Assembly: GCA_036401335.1 (NCBI GenBank) | Contig: DASWVC010000155.1 | Location: forward strand, 1 to 16,709 | Direction of reading: 5' to 3' | Length of the DNA: 16,709 nucleotides | Source: DASWVC01 sp036401335 | GTDB lineage: Bacteria; Verrucomicrobiota; Verrucomicrobiia; Chthoniobacterales; JAFAMB01 | Part shown: positions 1 through 7,494 of the stretch, piece after piece | How the letters are laid out: the number at the start of each line of letters is the position of its first letter | Position numbering within the stretch: position 1 is the stretch's first letter | Translations under genes and position numbers: made by a program | Notes under the pieces: generated by a model | The model's input: the letters and a program-made list of their open reading frames with translations, nothing else | What the model was told of the DNA's origin: nothing | Databases searched by the model: none

Positions 1-2462
1 CGCTCCACTCGCGCGGAGGACCGGCGAATGAAGGGGCGAGAGCCCTGCAAGGGCCTTACCGCGGCCCTCGGATTTCCCGTTCGGACAGTGACTCCGACGG
101 GTTCGGGCCTTTCTGGCAGGCGCTCGGACCTAGCCCCCTCCCGAACGGGCAGACGTATGGAACCGAGCAAGTCCCGGTGAGCGGCCGGGTTTCCGCGATC
201 GCCGTAGACCCGTTTGATCCCAACCTTGTCTACCTGGGTCCAGCCCAGGGCGGGGTCTGGCGCTCGTTTGACGGCGGTCGTCATTGGGCGCCCCTTATGT
301 TCGGAGCCGATAACTTGGCCGTTGGTTCGATCACGATCGATCCTTGCGACCATACCAGGGTGTTAGTCGGCACGGGTGAGGGCAACTTTTCGGGCGACAG
401 CCACTTTGGCCGTGGACTCTACATGGTGGAAAACGCCACCTCTGCGCGTCCCACGCTGCGCGGGTCCTTCAACCTGGATTCGTCCGGTCATGACGTGCTG
501 AGTTACCGTTCGGTGGTCAGCATCGTGGTGAGCCCCTTGAATGATAACGTGGTTTTTGTGGCCACATCGTCCGCGTTTGGCGGCCTGGGCATTCAAACGG
601 GACCCACCTCGCCCCCACGGGGCCTGTACCGTTGCACCAATTTCCGGAGCGGGTCGCCGGCCTTTGACCGGCTGAAGGTGGGACCTGGCACCGACACCAG
701 AGTGACTTCGGCGGTGATGGATCCAACCCGACCCTTTCGGCTGGTCTGCAACATTTTCGGACTGGCGCCCGGGACCGACGCCGACACCAACCCGGAGGGC
801 GGGATTTACTACACGGACGATGCGCTCAGTCCGGTGCCCGTGTTCAAACGGGCCGTCATTACCGACACCAGTGACGGCAACCTGCCGCAAGCTACCAACG
901 TGAAATTTGCGGTCGCCGACCTGCCAGGCAACAGCGGCACCGAAGTTTTAGCCGCCACTGCAGAAGTGCCTGACACCACCACGATCGACCCTAAGACGGG
1001 TCAGCCAGTGCCTTACATTGATCAGGGGATCGTGCGGAAATCGTTGGATGGCGGGGCGACTTTCCAATCTACGCTGCCGAGCGCGAACGGTTTTGCGGGT
1101 GGACAAGGCTCTTACAACATCGCCATCGCCATTGATCCAACCGATCCGAAGAACGTTTACCTCGCCGGAACGGTTAGTGCGGCGGGTGTTGACCCGGATG
1201 GGGGTGGGCCGGAGATCGTCTACCTCGACAGCGGCGCGCATTTTGTTCCTAGCGTGCAAGGGTTGCACGCCGACAGCCACGCCATTGGCATTGCGCCCAG
1301 CAAACCGAAAGTCCTGTACACAGGCAACGATGGCGGCGTCTGGCGTTCGGACGACGGCGGCAAGCACTGGAACGACGTCAACACGTATGGCCTTCTTGCC
1401 ACGCAGTTTCAGAGCGTGGCAGTGCACCCGACCGACCCGGTTTTTACCATCGGCGGGACACAGGACAATGGGACACCGTTTCTCCAGCCCAACGGCCAGT
1501 TCACGCGGGCGGACTATGGTGATGGCGGGTATGCGTTGATCGACCAAGGCGCCACCGACACGGAAAACGTGACAATGTACCACACGTACTACAACGCGAC
1601 TGGCAGCATGATCGGCTTTGCCCGCGTCACCAGAACTTCGTGCGCGAAAGACGGGCAATGGTCGTTCTTCGGCATTTACACGGGCAGTCTTGATCCAACG
1701 GTTCATTGCGACGGGTTCACCGATTCTTTCAACGGCATTCAGATCACGGACAACGTGAATTTTTATGCGCCCATGGCGCTCGGCCCGGGCCAGCCGAACA
1801 CGGTGTACTTCGGGACGGACCGCCTGTACCGCTCAATTGATCGCGGGAAGACCATGCGCATCGTCAGCCAGAAACCGCTCGTGCCAGACACGCCGGGATC
1901 GAAGACCGGAATTTTCATTACCGCCATCGGGGTTTCGCCGTTGGATGACCGGGTGCGGCTGGTAGGATTGGAGGATGGGCAGGTGTTCGGAACCGCGACC
2001 GGTTCCGACAACCTGCGGGACGTTACCGGGCCCATTCCGGCCAACTACGTTACCCGGGTGGTAATCGATCCGACCGACCAGAACGTTGCCTATGTGACGT
2101 TGAACGGTTACGGCCTGCCTTCCGGACAACAGGTGTGGAAGACAACCAATTTAGTGGACGCGCTTGGCCGAGGGGCCGTGCCCGACTGGAAACCTGCAGG
2201 CAAGGGAATACCGGACGTGTCCGTGAATGCGCTCGCAATTGACGCGCTGAATCCTTCGGACCTGTACGCCGGTGCCGACGACGGGGTGTACGCCTCACGC
2301 GACGGCGGCAGTTCATGGCGACTGTATGGCCGGCGGTTGCCGGCGGTGGAGGTTTACGACGTCGCCATCCAGCAGACCGCGCGGGTGCTCCGCGTGGCGA
2401 CCCATGGCCTTGGACTCTGGCAGGCACCGCTGGCATCGGGCTGTGCGTTCTGGCTGCCGTAA
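1..2462 (+). CDS. BNR/Asp-box beta-propeller protein, 5' partial
   Basis: Frame 3 is open from the first complete codon (position 3) to the TAA at 2460-2462, so the N-terminus lies left of the window. The internal GTG at 177 is not a credible start: residues just upstream (WQALGPSPLP, then SGRVSAIAVDP) already read as the opening of the propeller. Asp-box-like motifs (SxDxGxxW) are SFDGGRHW near 264-287, SLDGGATF near 1044, SDDGGKHW near 1347, SIDRGKTM near 1833 and SRDGGSSW near 2298. Repeated IDPTDPxNVY strands and DNGT, YGDGGY and ATHGLGLW segments are also typical. Such proteins are usually exported sialidase/VPS10-like propellers that bind or process glycans or proteins; the substrate cannot be read here. 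No catalytic sialidase arginine triad was identified, so enzymatic activity is not claimed. Any signal peptide would be outside the window. Confidence 0.88.
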   Translation, partial: LHSRGGPANEGARALQGPYRGPRISRSDSDSDGFGPFWQALGPSPLPNGQTYGTEQVPVSGRVSAIAVDPFDPNLVYLGPAQGGVWRSFDGGRHWAPLMFGADNLAVGSITIDPCDHTRVLVGTGEGNFSGDSHFGRGLYMVENATSARPTLRGSFNLDSSGHDVLSYRSVVSIVVSPLNDNVVFVATSSAFGGLGIQTGPTSPPRGLYRCTNFRSGSPAFDRLKVGPGTDTRVTSAVMDPTRPFRLVCNIFGLAPGTDADTNPEGGIYYTDDALSPVPVFKRAVITDTSDGNLPQATNVKFAVADLPGNSGTEVLAATAEVPDTTTIDPKTGQPVPYIDQGIVRKSLDGGATFQSTLPSANGFAGGQGSYNIAIAIDPTDPKNVYLAGTVSAAGVDPDGGGPEIVYLDSGAHFVPSVQGLHADSHAIGIAPSKPKVLYTGNDGGVWRSDDGGKHWNDVNTYGLLATQFQSVAVHPTDPVFTIGGTQDNGTPFLQPNGQFTRADYGDGGYALIDQGATDTENVTMYHTYYNATGSMIGFARVTRTSCAKDGQWSFFGIYTGSLDPTVHCDGFTDSFNGIQITDNVNFYAPMALGPGQPNTVYFGTDRLYRSIDRGKTMRIVSQKPLVPDTPGSKTGIFITAIGVSPLDDRVRLVGLEDGQVFGTATGSDNLRDVTGPIPANYVTRVVIDPTDQNVAYVTLNGYGLPSGQQVWKTTNLVDALGRGAVPDWKPAGKGIPDVSVNALAIDALNPSDLYAGADDGVYASRDGGSSWRLYGRRLPAVEVYDVAIQQTARVLRVATHGLGLWQAPLASGCAFWLP

Positions 2463-2470
2463 CCAGGGCA

Positions 2471-2560
2471 AATCAAAGAATGCCACGAATGAAGCAAGGG
2501 TCGTCACCCGCCTCGGTTCTTCCATTCTTTGATTTTTCGACTTTTTGATTCGTGGCATTT
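2471..2560. repeat. AT-rich nested inverted repeat
   Basis: Nine bases after the propeller stop lies an AT-rich island. The left arm at 2471-2490 pairs two ways. AATCAAAGAATG (2471-2482) matches CATTCTTTGATT (2524-2535) perfectly, and AATGCCACGAAT (2479-2490) matches ATTCGTGGCATT (2549-2560) perfectly. The two pairings share 2479-2482, so they are partly exclusive. TTTGATT also occurs twice directly (2529-2535 and 2545-2551). It could act as a transcription stop for the upstream gene or be a dispersed mobile repeat. The repeats are certain; the function is not known. Confidence 0.7.
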
Positions 2561-2920
2561 TCCGTCAGTCGATGGCGGGCCGTGCGTCCCGCCCGAGATT
2601 GTCTCCGGGGCGGCGTCGCCCTGGTGTCTGAGGTTGAACCTCAAGCGGATCGCCTGGCGAGTCGCAGCGTCGGCCCCGCGACTGGCTTCAACGTCGATGG
2701 ATCCGCCATCGCCCAAAAGGTAAAAGTGGTGAGCGGCAGCGTCATGACGAAACCCCATGGCTTGGTCGCCCCGGGATTCAATGCCCTCGGTCCGCGCTGC
2801 GGCCGGTCCGCTGGTCACGTTGGGCGATGCGGGCGAAGGCGGCAATTGGGCAACCCCGGCCAATGCCGGCAACCCCAGCAGCAGAACCTGGAAAAAGCGC
2901 CTTTTTAACCCGGGTGCCAT
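2504..2920 (-). pseudogene. Truncated small secreted protein gene
   Basis: A 138-residue frame starts at ATG 2920-2918. Residues 1-25 form a convincing signal peptide: MAPGLKRR, a hydrophobic core (FFQVLLLGLPALAG), then a possible cut after VAQ. Residues 55-92 (MGFRHDAAAHHF, LLGDGGSIDVEA, then TRQAIRL) recall, from memory, small exported proteins of soil bacteria with an HHFxLxxDGGxIEV core followed by an IRxHL helix and a further conserved half. Here the resemblance stops at about base 2645, exactly where the palindrome block begins, and the last 45 residues (ending SKSRKIKEWKNRGG) are translated repeat. I read it as a gene whose 3' half was lost to a repeat insertion. It might instead be a short expressed protein. 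No clear ribosome binding site is seen. Family assignment is moderate at best. Confidence 0.5.
2575..2643. repeat. Row of three short palindromes beside the nested repeat
   Basis: GGCGGG (2575-2580) pairs with CCCGCC (2588-2593) around a 7-nt loop. GAGA (2595-2598) pairs with TCTC (2602-2605), flanked by CCC and CGGG. TGAGGTT (2629-2635) pairs with AACCTCA (2637-2643) around one central base. With the nested repeat at 2471-2560 they form a structured block of about 170 bases. It ends where the neighbouring minus-strand reading frame stops resembling its family, so the block may be one inserted element. Confidence 0.5.
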
Positions 2921-2995
2921 GGCGCAATTCTGCGGCGGCGGTTCCTCGATACAAGTGCCCGGTCCGCGCCTTCTCCGGTAGGGGAGCTTGTCCTC

Positions 2996-3036
2996 AAGCG
3001 CCCGGGACGAAGGTGTCGGCGTGTCTGCGTGACGGC
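2996..3036. repeat. Octamer tandem repeat, locus A
   Basis: Three octamers follow each other: GTGTCGGC (3013-3020), GTGTCTGC (3021-3028) and GTGACGGC (3029-3036). They are preceded by CAAGCGCC and a CGGG stretch. The same leader and the same octamers recur at 12983-13034, so this is a dispersed element and not a chance run. Function unknown. Confidence 0.65.
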
Positions 3037-3116
3037 ATAAGCGCACTAAGGTAAGGGGTAGTTGGACCACCAAGGGCGATCGTCCCGGCGCGTAGACGGG
3101 ACCGGGCGTCGGGCAG

Positions 3117-3138
3117 GGCGGCGAGTCCTTTCGCCGCC
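3117..3138 (+). repeat. REP-like hairpin A1
   Basis: A perfect 8-bp stem, GGCGGCGA (3117-3124) with TCGCCGCC (3131-3138), closes a 6-nt loop GTCCTT. It belongs to a family with the hairpins at 3198-3219 and 12957-12978, which keep nearly the same loop. With the inverted copy 60 bases away it has the geometry of a REPIN (paired REP sequences). No REP-associated transposase is in the window. Confidence 0.72.
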
Positions 3139-3197
3139 GGCCCCGCCCGCAATCGGCGCGCGACCCGACCGAACCAAAGGCCTCGTCCTGCCGCACC

Positions 3198-3219
3198 GGC
3201 GGCGAAGGGACTCGCCGCC
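3198..3219 (-). repeat. REP-like hairpin A2, inverted copy
   Basis: Stem GGCGGCGA (3198-3205) and TCGCCGCC (3212-3219) close a loop AGGGAC, the reverse complement of GTCCCT. Read on the minus strand, this copy matches hairpin A1 over 25 positions (3116-3140) with one difference, in the loop. The two copies therefore face each other and could also pair into one long hairpin. Confidence 0.72.
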
Positions 3220-3273
3220 CGATTGGATCGCCACTTGCACCCCTTCCTTTCGGAAATTTTTTCGGCATGTGCC

Positions 3274-4422
3274 CTAGTAAACGTCTCGCTTGTAGCGTTT
3301 CTCTTTCCGAAGTTGTTCCACGTATTCGGCGGCCTGTTCCGGGGTTTTGCCTCCTTCCTGCTCCACGATCCGGTGCAAGGCCACATCCACGTCCTTGGCC
3401 ATGCGGGCCGCGTCGCCACAAACGTAGAAGTGGCCGCCGTCCTGCAACCACGCATAGACCTCTTTCCCATGTTCCCTCAACCGGTGTTGCACATAAACCT
3501 TCTGGGCCTGGTCGCGGGAAAAGGCCGTGTCGAAGCGCGTCAGGATGCCCTGTTTTTGCCACGCGAGGAATTCTTCCTGGTAAAAGAAATCGCACCCGGA
3601 CCGTTGCTCGCCGAACACCAGCCAGTTTTTACCGGTTGCACCGGTCACGGCCCGCTCCTGAAGGTAGGCCCGGAAGGGTGCCACCCCGGTTCCCGGCCCG
3701 ACCATGAGGATGGGCAGGGTCGAATCTTCCGGCAACCGGAAGCCTTTGGCGACGTGGACAAAAACCGGCACCGGATGGTCCGGGGTCACCCGGTTGGCGA
3801 GGTAGGAGGAAGCGACCCCCTGTCGTTGCCGGCCATGCGCTTCGTACCGAACCACGGCGATGAGAAAATGAACCTGTTCGGGAAACGCCTTCATGCTCGA
3901 GGCAATGGAGTACAACCGGGGTTGAAGTTTGCGCAGGGTTGCGACGAACTCCTCCGGGGTGAGTCGGAAGGAAGGTGAATCGACCAAAAAATCGATGATT
4001 TCGAGCCCCCAAAGGTAATGTTCGAGATCTGCCCGGCGGTCTGGGTGCATCAGTTCACGCAGATCGCTTGTGCCCGGCGCCCTCTCGACCACGGCTTCGA
4101 GGAACTGGCGTGAGGGCTGCGTAATCTGGTAATAGCGGATGAGGGCATCGCGTAAGGCAAAGGTTTCACCTTCTTTGCTGGTCACTTTTTCGTCGCCGGT
4201 GAAATGCAGGGCCTGCAGGATTTCGTCGACCAACCGGGGATCGTTCTGCGCAAAAACGCCCATGGAATCGCCCACTTCGTAGCGCAGCCCGGAGCCGGCG
4301 AGGGAAAACTCGTAATGGCGGGTGTCCTTTTCCGAACCTTCACGGTTCAGCCGGCGGCTGGCGAGAAGCTTCGCAGGAAACGGGTTCTTGCGGGAATAGG
4401 GCGAAGCAGTGGGAGTGGACAT
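3274..4422 (-). CDS. CysJ-like sulfite reductase flavoprotein subunit lacking the flavodoxin domain
   Basis: This 382-residue protein matches the C-terminal FAD/NADPH reductase module of the sulfite reductase alpha subunit. RLYSIASS (169-176) binds the FAD ring and ribityl chain, QGVASSYL (201-208) the FAD pyrophosphate, VGPGTGVAPF (241-250) is the NADPH nucleotide loop, YVCGDAARMAKDV (333-345) is the later pyridine-nucleotide motif, and the protein ends RYKRDVY as CysJ does. The helical FAD-connecting domain (about 55-150) is present. The FMN flavodoxin domain of about 200 residues found in E. coli CysJ is absent, so electrons must pass to a separate carrier or directly to a partner. No hemoprotein partner is in the window. 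I chose ATG 4422; a TTG 13 codons upstream (4461) is less likely. It lies 93 bases after the CBS gene on the same strand, so co-transcription is possible but unproven. Confidence 0.85.
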   Translation of the reverse strand: MSTPTASPYSRKNPFPAKLLASRRLNREGSEKDTRHYEFSLAGSGLRYEVGDSMGVFAQNDPRLVDEILQALHFTGDEKVTSKEGETFALRDALIRYYQITQPSRQFLEAVVERAPGTSDLRELMHPDRRADLEHYLWGLEIIDFLVDSPSFRLTPEEFVATLRKLQPRLYSIASSMKAFPEQVHFLIAVVRYEAHGRQRQGVASSYLANRVTPDHPVPVFVHVAKGFRLPEDSTLPILMVGPGTGVAPFRAYLQERAVTGATGKNWLVFGEQRSGCDFFYQEEFLAWQKQGILTRFDTAFSRDQAQKVYVQHRLREHGKEVYAWLQDGGHFYVCGDAARMAKDVDVALHRIVEQEGGKTPEQAAEYVEQLRKEKRYKRDVY

Positions 4423-4515
4423 AAGGGGCCACAAATATTGACGGCACCTGAATTGGTTCAACCGAATTTTCGAACTCCGGTCACCCGGGAAAAGGGGATG
4501 CGCGGCGCGGGCGGT

Positions 4516-5496
4516 TTAAACTTTCATGGTCCAATCCGTGCCCGACGGGGGATCGCCCGCACCGGGCCGCACCAACGGGTACAACAGGTTGGTGAGCCCA
4601 ACCACCCCGACAGGACGGTTGGCGCCGTCCACCACCAAGGCAAAATGCTGGGGGGCGGCCCGCAGCCGGCGCATGACACGCGAGGCAAGGTCGTCCGGGC
4701 GCACCTCGACGATGCGGCGCAGGAAGGAGCTGACGGGCTGGTGCGGCGTGCGGTCAACGACCAGGTCGATCACGTTGACGAGGCCAATCACCCGACCTTG
4801 GGCATCAAGCACAGGGAAACGCTCTGCCCGGGTAAGCCGGGAAAGTTTAATTACTTCTTCAACGGAGGCATCGGCCTGCACGCACCGGGTTTGTTCGAGC
4901 GGGACCATGACGTCCTTGACTCGTACCGTTCGGAAATCGACGACGTTATGGATCATCTGGCGTTCGAAACTGCTCAGCATGCCAAGCCGTTCGTTTTGCG
5001 CGATGACGTACTTAAGGTCGGCGCGGGCCAGAAACATGCCACGGGCCGGCCGCCGCAGGATTTGCCGGGCAAAGGGACGGGCCAGAAGGACGAACGGCGA
5101 CATCATAAACAAGGCAACCTCGAGAAATACCGCAAGCCGTGCCAGGGCACGGTAGCCAAGGCGCCGAAAGATCGCTTTGGAGCAAAACTCGATCACGACC
5201 AGGAAAACCGGCAGGGCCAGTGCCAAGGCAAGAAAATACCCCCTTCCCCCCCATTGGCCGACCAGATGGTTGGCCACGATCACAATGGCCGCGATGTTCA
5301 TCAGGTTGGTCACCACCAGCACCGTCACGAACAAACGGGTGGGATGTTGCACAAGGCGCTGGAGGTGCAGCGCAGCTGCGTCGCCCCGCCGCGCCAAGTG
5401 GCGCAAACGAACGCGGTTCAGCGACAGCAAGCCGGCCTCTGCGCCGGAGAAAACGAAGGAAACGCTCAGGCAAAGAAGAACGATTGCCCAGGTCAT
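4516..5496 (-). CDS. CNNM/DUF21 membrane protein with CBS domains, short form
   Basis: The protein has 326 residues. Residues 1-160 are the CNNM (DUF21) transmembrane domain, with hydrophobic segments around 1-20, 55-78, 87-105 and 120-140 and the typical FSGAEAGLLSLNRVRLRHLA opening. A CBS pair follows (about 185-310): KDVMVPLEQTRCVQ, RFPVLDAQGRVIGLVNVIDL and VVDGANRPVGVVGLTNL. The CorC_HlyC C-terminal domain of the upstream paralogue is missing, so this is a short form. Members of the family are inner-membrane proteins linked to magnesium or sodium transport, with CBS domains sensing adenine nucleotides; the ion here is unknown. The start ATG (5496) overlaps the upstream TGA by 4 nt, so the two genes are translationally coupled and may form a heterodimer. 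Confidence 0.88.
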   Translation of the reverse strand: MTWAIVLLCLSVSFVFSGAEAGLLSLNRVRLRHLARRGDAAALHLQRLVQHPTRLFVTVLVVTNLMNIAAIVIVANHLVGQWGGRGYFLALALALPVFLVVIEFCSKAIFRRLGYRALARLAVFLEVALFMMSPFVLLARPFARQILRRPARGMFLARADLKYVIAQNERLGMLSSFERQMIHNVVDFRTVRVKDVMVPLEQTRCVQADASVEEVIKLSRLTRAERFPVLDAQGRVIGLVNVIDLVVDRTPHQPVSSFLRRIVEVRPDDLASRVMRRLRAAPQHFALVVDGANRPVGVVGLTNLLYPLVRPGAGDPPSGTDWTMKV

Positions 5497-6755
5497 GGGA
5501 CCGGCTTGCTGTCCAGGCGGGAGAGGCGCCGGACGAGCACTTCGACCACGCGTTTTCGGCTGGCTTGTCGGATGTCGAAAGTCAAAGGAGCAATTTCGAC
5601 CCGCGTACCGGGCTTGGGCAGGTAACCGAGGTGGTTGAAGATCAATCCGCTGACGGTATCAATGCCGTCCGGGGCCAAGGGGACGGAAGTAACCTCTCCC
5701 AGGTCATCCAGCCGTGCGCTTCCGCTGGCCAGCCAGCAATCCGGCCCAGCTTCCTCAATGTAAAGTCCCTCGTCGAGGCGGGGCCCGATCTCACCGAGAA
5801 TTTCCTCGACGAGGTCATTGAACGTCACGACCCCTTCGGTGCCGCCAAATTCATCGACCACAATGGCCAACCGCTGGGGGTGGCTGAGGAACGCCCGAAG
5901 CAAACCGATGGCCGGCATCGTCTCCGGCACGAAGGAGGGCGGTTCGAGCTTTTCGGTGTAATGACGGTCCGGGTTAAGCAGAAAACTCTTTACTTCGAGG
6001 ATGCCCAGAACTTCGTCAGGACTTTCACCGTAGACCGGGACCCGGCCGTGGCGCCGCACGCGCAACTCCCGGATGGCTTCCCTGTTGTCCAGGGTGTCAG
6101 GAATGGTGAATGCATCGACCCGCGGCGTCATGCAATCCTTAACCGTCTTATTCCCAAGCTTGATGACTTGCTCGATCATCTCCCGTTCGTCCTCGTTCAG
6201 CTGACCCTCCTCGGCACTGAGTTCTACCAGGGTGATCAGTTCATCGTCTCCCATGGGCTCAGGACCGTCACCCGGTTCTTTGGCGATCAGATCCGCCAGC
6301 CGTCCACCCAGACGTTCCAGGCCGCTGGCAATCGGGCCGAGCAGCGGCACCACCCCCGAGAGCACGAGGATGGCGGGGCGCGCGAACCGAAATGGATCGT
6401 TGAGGGCGAAAAGCTTGGGCAAAAGTTCGCAGACGACCACGATCAATCCGAAAATCACCAGGGCCTTGAACCAGTTCGGCACCGGCGTGGAGAGATTGTT
6501 GACCAGGGCCAGCGTAAGGACAATGAGCAGAACGTTGACCGCCGTGTCGGTCAGTAAGATGACGCCGAGCACAGAACGGGGCCGGACCATGAGCTTTTCG
6601 AACCTGGCGGCCGTTTGGGGATCGCGCTCGCGCCATTGCTGAAGCGCGGGCTCGGTAATGGAAAACAGGGCCGTCTCCATGCCGGAGAAAAAGGCCGAGG
6701 CCGACGCAAGCACAGAAAACGCGGTGACGGCGTAAACGACCAGCTCAGATGACAT
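5493..6755 (-). CDS. CNNM/CBS/CorC-HlyC domain membrane protein
   Basis: The protein has 420 residues from ATG 6755; a GTG two codons upstream (6761) is also possible. Domain order: CNNM transmembrane region (about 1-175, opening FSGMETALFSITEPAL), a linker with DDELITLVELSAEEGQLNEDE typical of HlyC/CorC proteins, a CBS pair (about 205-330; KDCMTPRVDAFTIP, GRVPVYGESPDEVLGIL, AIVVDEFGGTEGVVTFNDL) and a CorC_HlyC domain (about 345-410). It is the full-length architecture of this ion-transport-linked family, probably in the inner membrane. It is first of a same-strand pair with the short paralogue at 4516-5496 and overlaps it by ATGA. No clear ribosome binding site precedes it; it is divergent from the DUF309 gene. 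Confidence 0.9.
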   Translation of the reverse strand: MSSELVVYAVTAFSVLASASAFFSGMETALFSITEPALQQWRERDPQTAARFEKLMVRPRSVLGVILLTDTAVNVLLIVLTLALVNNLSTPVPNWFKALVIFGLIVVVCELLPKLFALNDPFRFARPAILVLSGVVPLLGPIASGLERLGGRLADLIAKEPGDGPEPMGDDELITLVELSAEEGQLNEDEREMIEQVIKLGNKTVKDCMTPRVDAFTIPDTLDNREAIRELRVRRHGRVPVYGESPDEVLGILEVKSFLLNPDRHYTEKLEPPSFVPETMPAIGLLRAFLSHPQRLAIVVDEFGGTEGVVTFNDLVEEILGEIGPRLDEGLYIEEAGPDCWLASGSARLDDLGEVTSVPLAPDGIDTVSGLIFNHLGYLPKPGTRVEIAPLTFDIRQASRKRVVEVLVRRLSRLDSKPVP

Positions 6756-6782
6756 TGGCACAAAGCGGCTCGCGGGAGCTTT

Positions 6783-6811
6783 CTTCTTATGGCTTTACTG
6801 CCCTCCAGATG
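6783..6811 (-). promoter_or_regulatory. Possible sigma70-like promoter for the CNNM/CBS pair
   Basis: On the minus strand TTGCAT (6811-6806) and CATAAG (6788-6783) are separated by 17 bases, about 28 bases before the ATG at 6755. The match to consensus is weak (3/6 and 4/6), but position and spacing fit. The divergent intergenic region 6756-6921 shows nothing else clear. Confidence 0.22.
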
Positions 6812-6921
6812 CAAGGTCCGGCTCGATCGGCCTGGGGACGGTCGAAACCGAGGTGAGCAGAAAACCCCTTGTTTCCGTGGAGGTCTGCCGCGACATTTGA
6901 AGGCTGGACGTGGAGTGAAGC

Positions 6922-7443
6922 GTGCGCCGGCCTGCCGGTAAAAGGGAAACGAGTTTGAGCCGAGAAGCCAATGGATTAAAAAAAGGAGACCGGGTTCGCC
7001 TGCTGCTGGGGAACCTGCAGCGGCCCACAAACCCCGGACACGACCCGCTCTACCTTGGTTACTTCTGGTTGTTTAACGAGGCCAAGTACTACGAGGCGCA
7101 CGACATCCTGGAACACCTTTGGCTGAACACGTCCGGACAAACCTATTTTTACTTCAAAGGTCTGATTCAGTTCGCAGGCGCCTTCGTGCACCTGAAAAAG
7201 CACCGCGATCGCCCCGATCACCCCGTAGACCAGCGTCGTCTGGCTCCGGCCAGCCGTCTTTTTGCGCTGGCTTACACCAACCTGAGGCCATGCGCGCCGT
7301 GGTACCTTGGCTTCAACGTGCGGAGTGCTTTGGGTTTGGCCCGCAACTACCGCAGCCTCCTGCAATCGACCCACTTCGAAGACAACCCATGGGACCCGCT
7401 TCACCCGCCGCGTCTGGTGCCGCCGGCTCAGGCCCCGTCCTGA
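6922..7443 (+). CDS. DUF309 domain protein
   Basis: The protein has 173 residues from GTG 6922, which has GGAG six bases upstream of it; a TTG at 6955 is an alternative start. The DUF309 signature is clear: YFWLFNEAKYYEAHDILEHLW (about 47-67), where the E-A-H of EAHDILE is characteristic, and KGLIQFAGAFVHLKKHR (79-95). The family is small, alpha-helical and of unknown biochemical function. The C-terminal 60 residues hold no motif I recognise. It sits 51 bases before the peptidase gene on the same strand and may be in one transcript with it, but the families have no established functional link. Confidence 0.78.
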   Translation: MRRPAGKRETSLSREANGLKKGDRVRLLLGNLQRPTNPGHDPLYLGYFWLFNEAKYYEAHDILEHLWLNTSGQTYFYFKGLIQFAGAFVHLKKHRDRPDHPVDQRRLAPASRLFALAYTNLRPCAPWYLGFNVRSALGLARNYRSLLQSTHFEDNPWDPLHPPRLVPPAQAPS

Positions 7444-7494
7444 CTTCCCCATTGCCTTAGCTTCGAAGCATCCTAAAGTGTGCGCGGTTCTACC

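Larger units (their letters stand above)
2463..3273. other. Gene-poor repeat-rich intergenic stretch
   Basis: About 810 bases separate the propeller gene from the 3' end of the minus-strand flavoprotein reductase. The stretch holds the nested inverted repeat, the palindrome block, the truncated secreted-protein frame, an octamer tandem repeat and two REP-like hairpins, listed separately. Other open frames across it on both strands are compositionally odd, arginine- and proline-rich and without recognisable domains, so I treat them as chance frames of GC-rich DNA. No RNA gene was recognised. Confidence 0.6.

Noticed and set aside
2921..3595. The N-terminal extension of the minus-strand frame above the secreted-protein ATG at 2920
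   Set aside because: It overlaps the CysJ-like gene in another frame and runs through repeats; the signal peptide at 2920 marks a far better start.
4204..6557. Two long plus-strand frames (4204-5625 and 5139-6557) opposite the CNNM/CBS genes
   Set aside because: They mirror minus-strand genes that have clear domains and an ATGA overlap. Their products are glutamine-, histidine- and glycine-rich with no recognisable motif.
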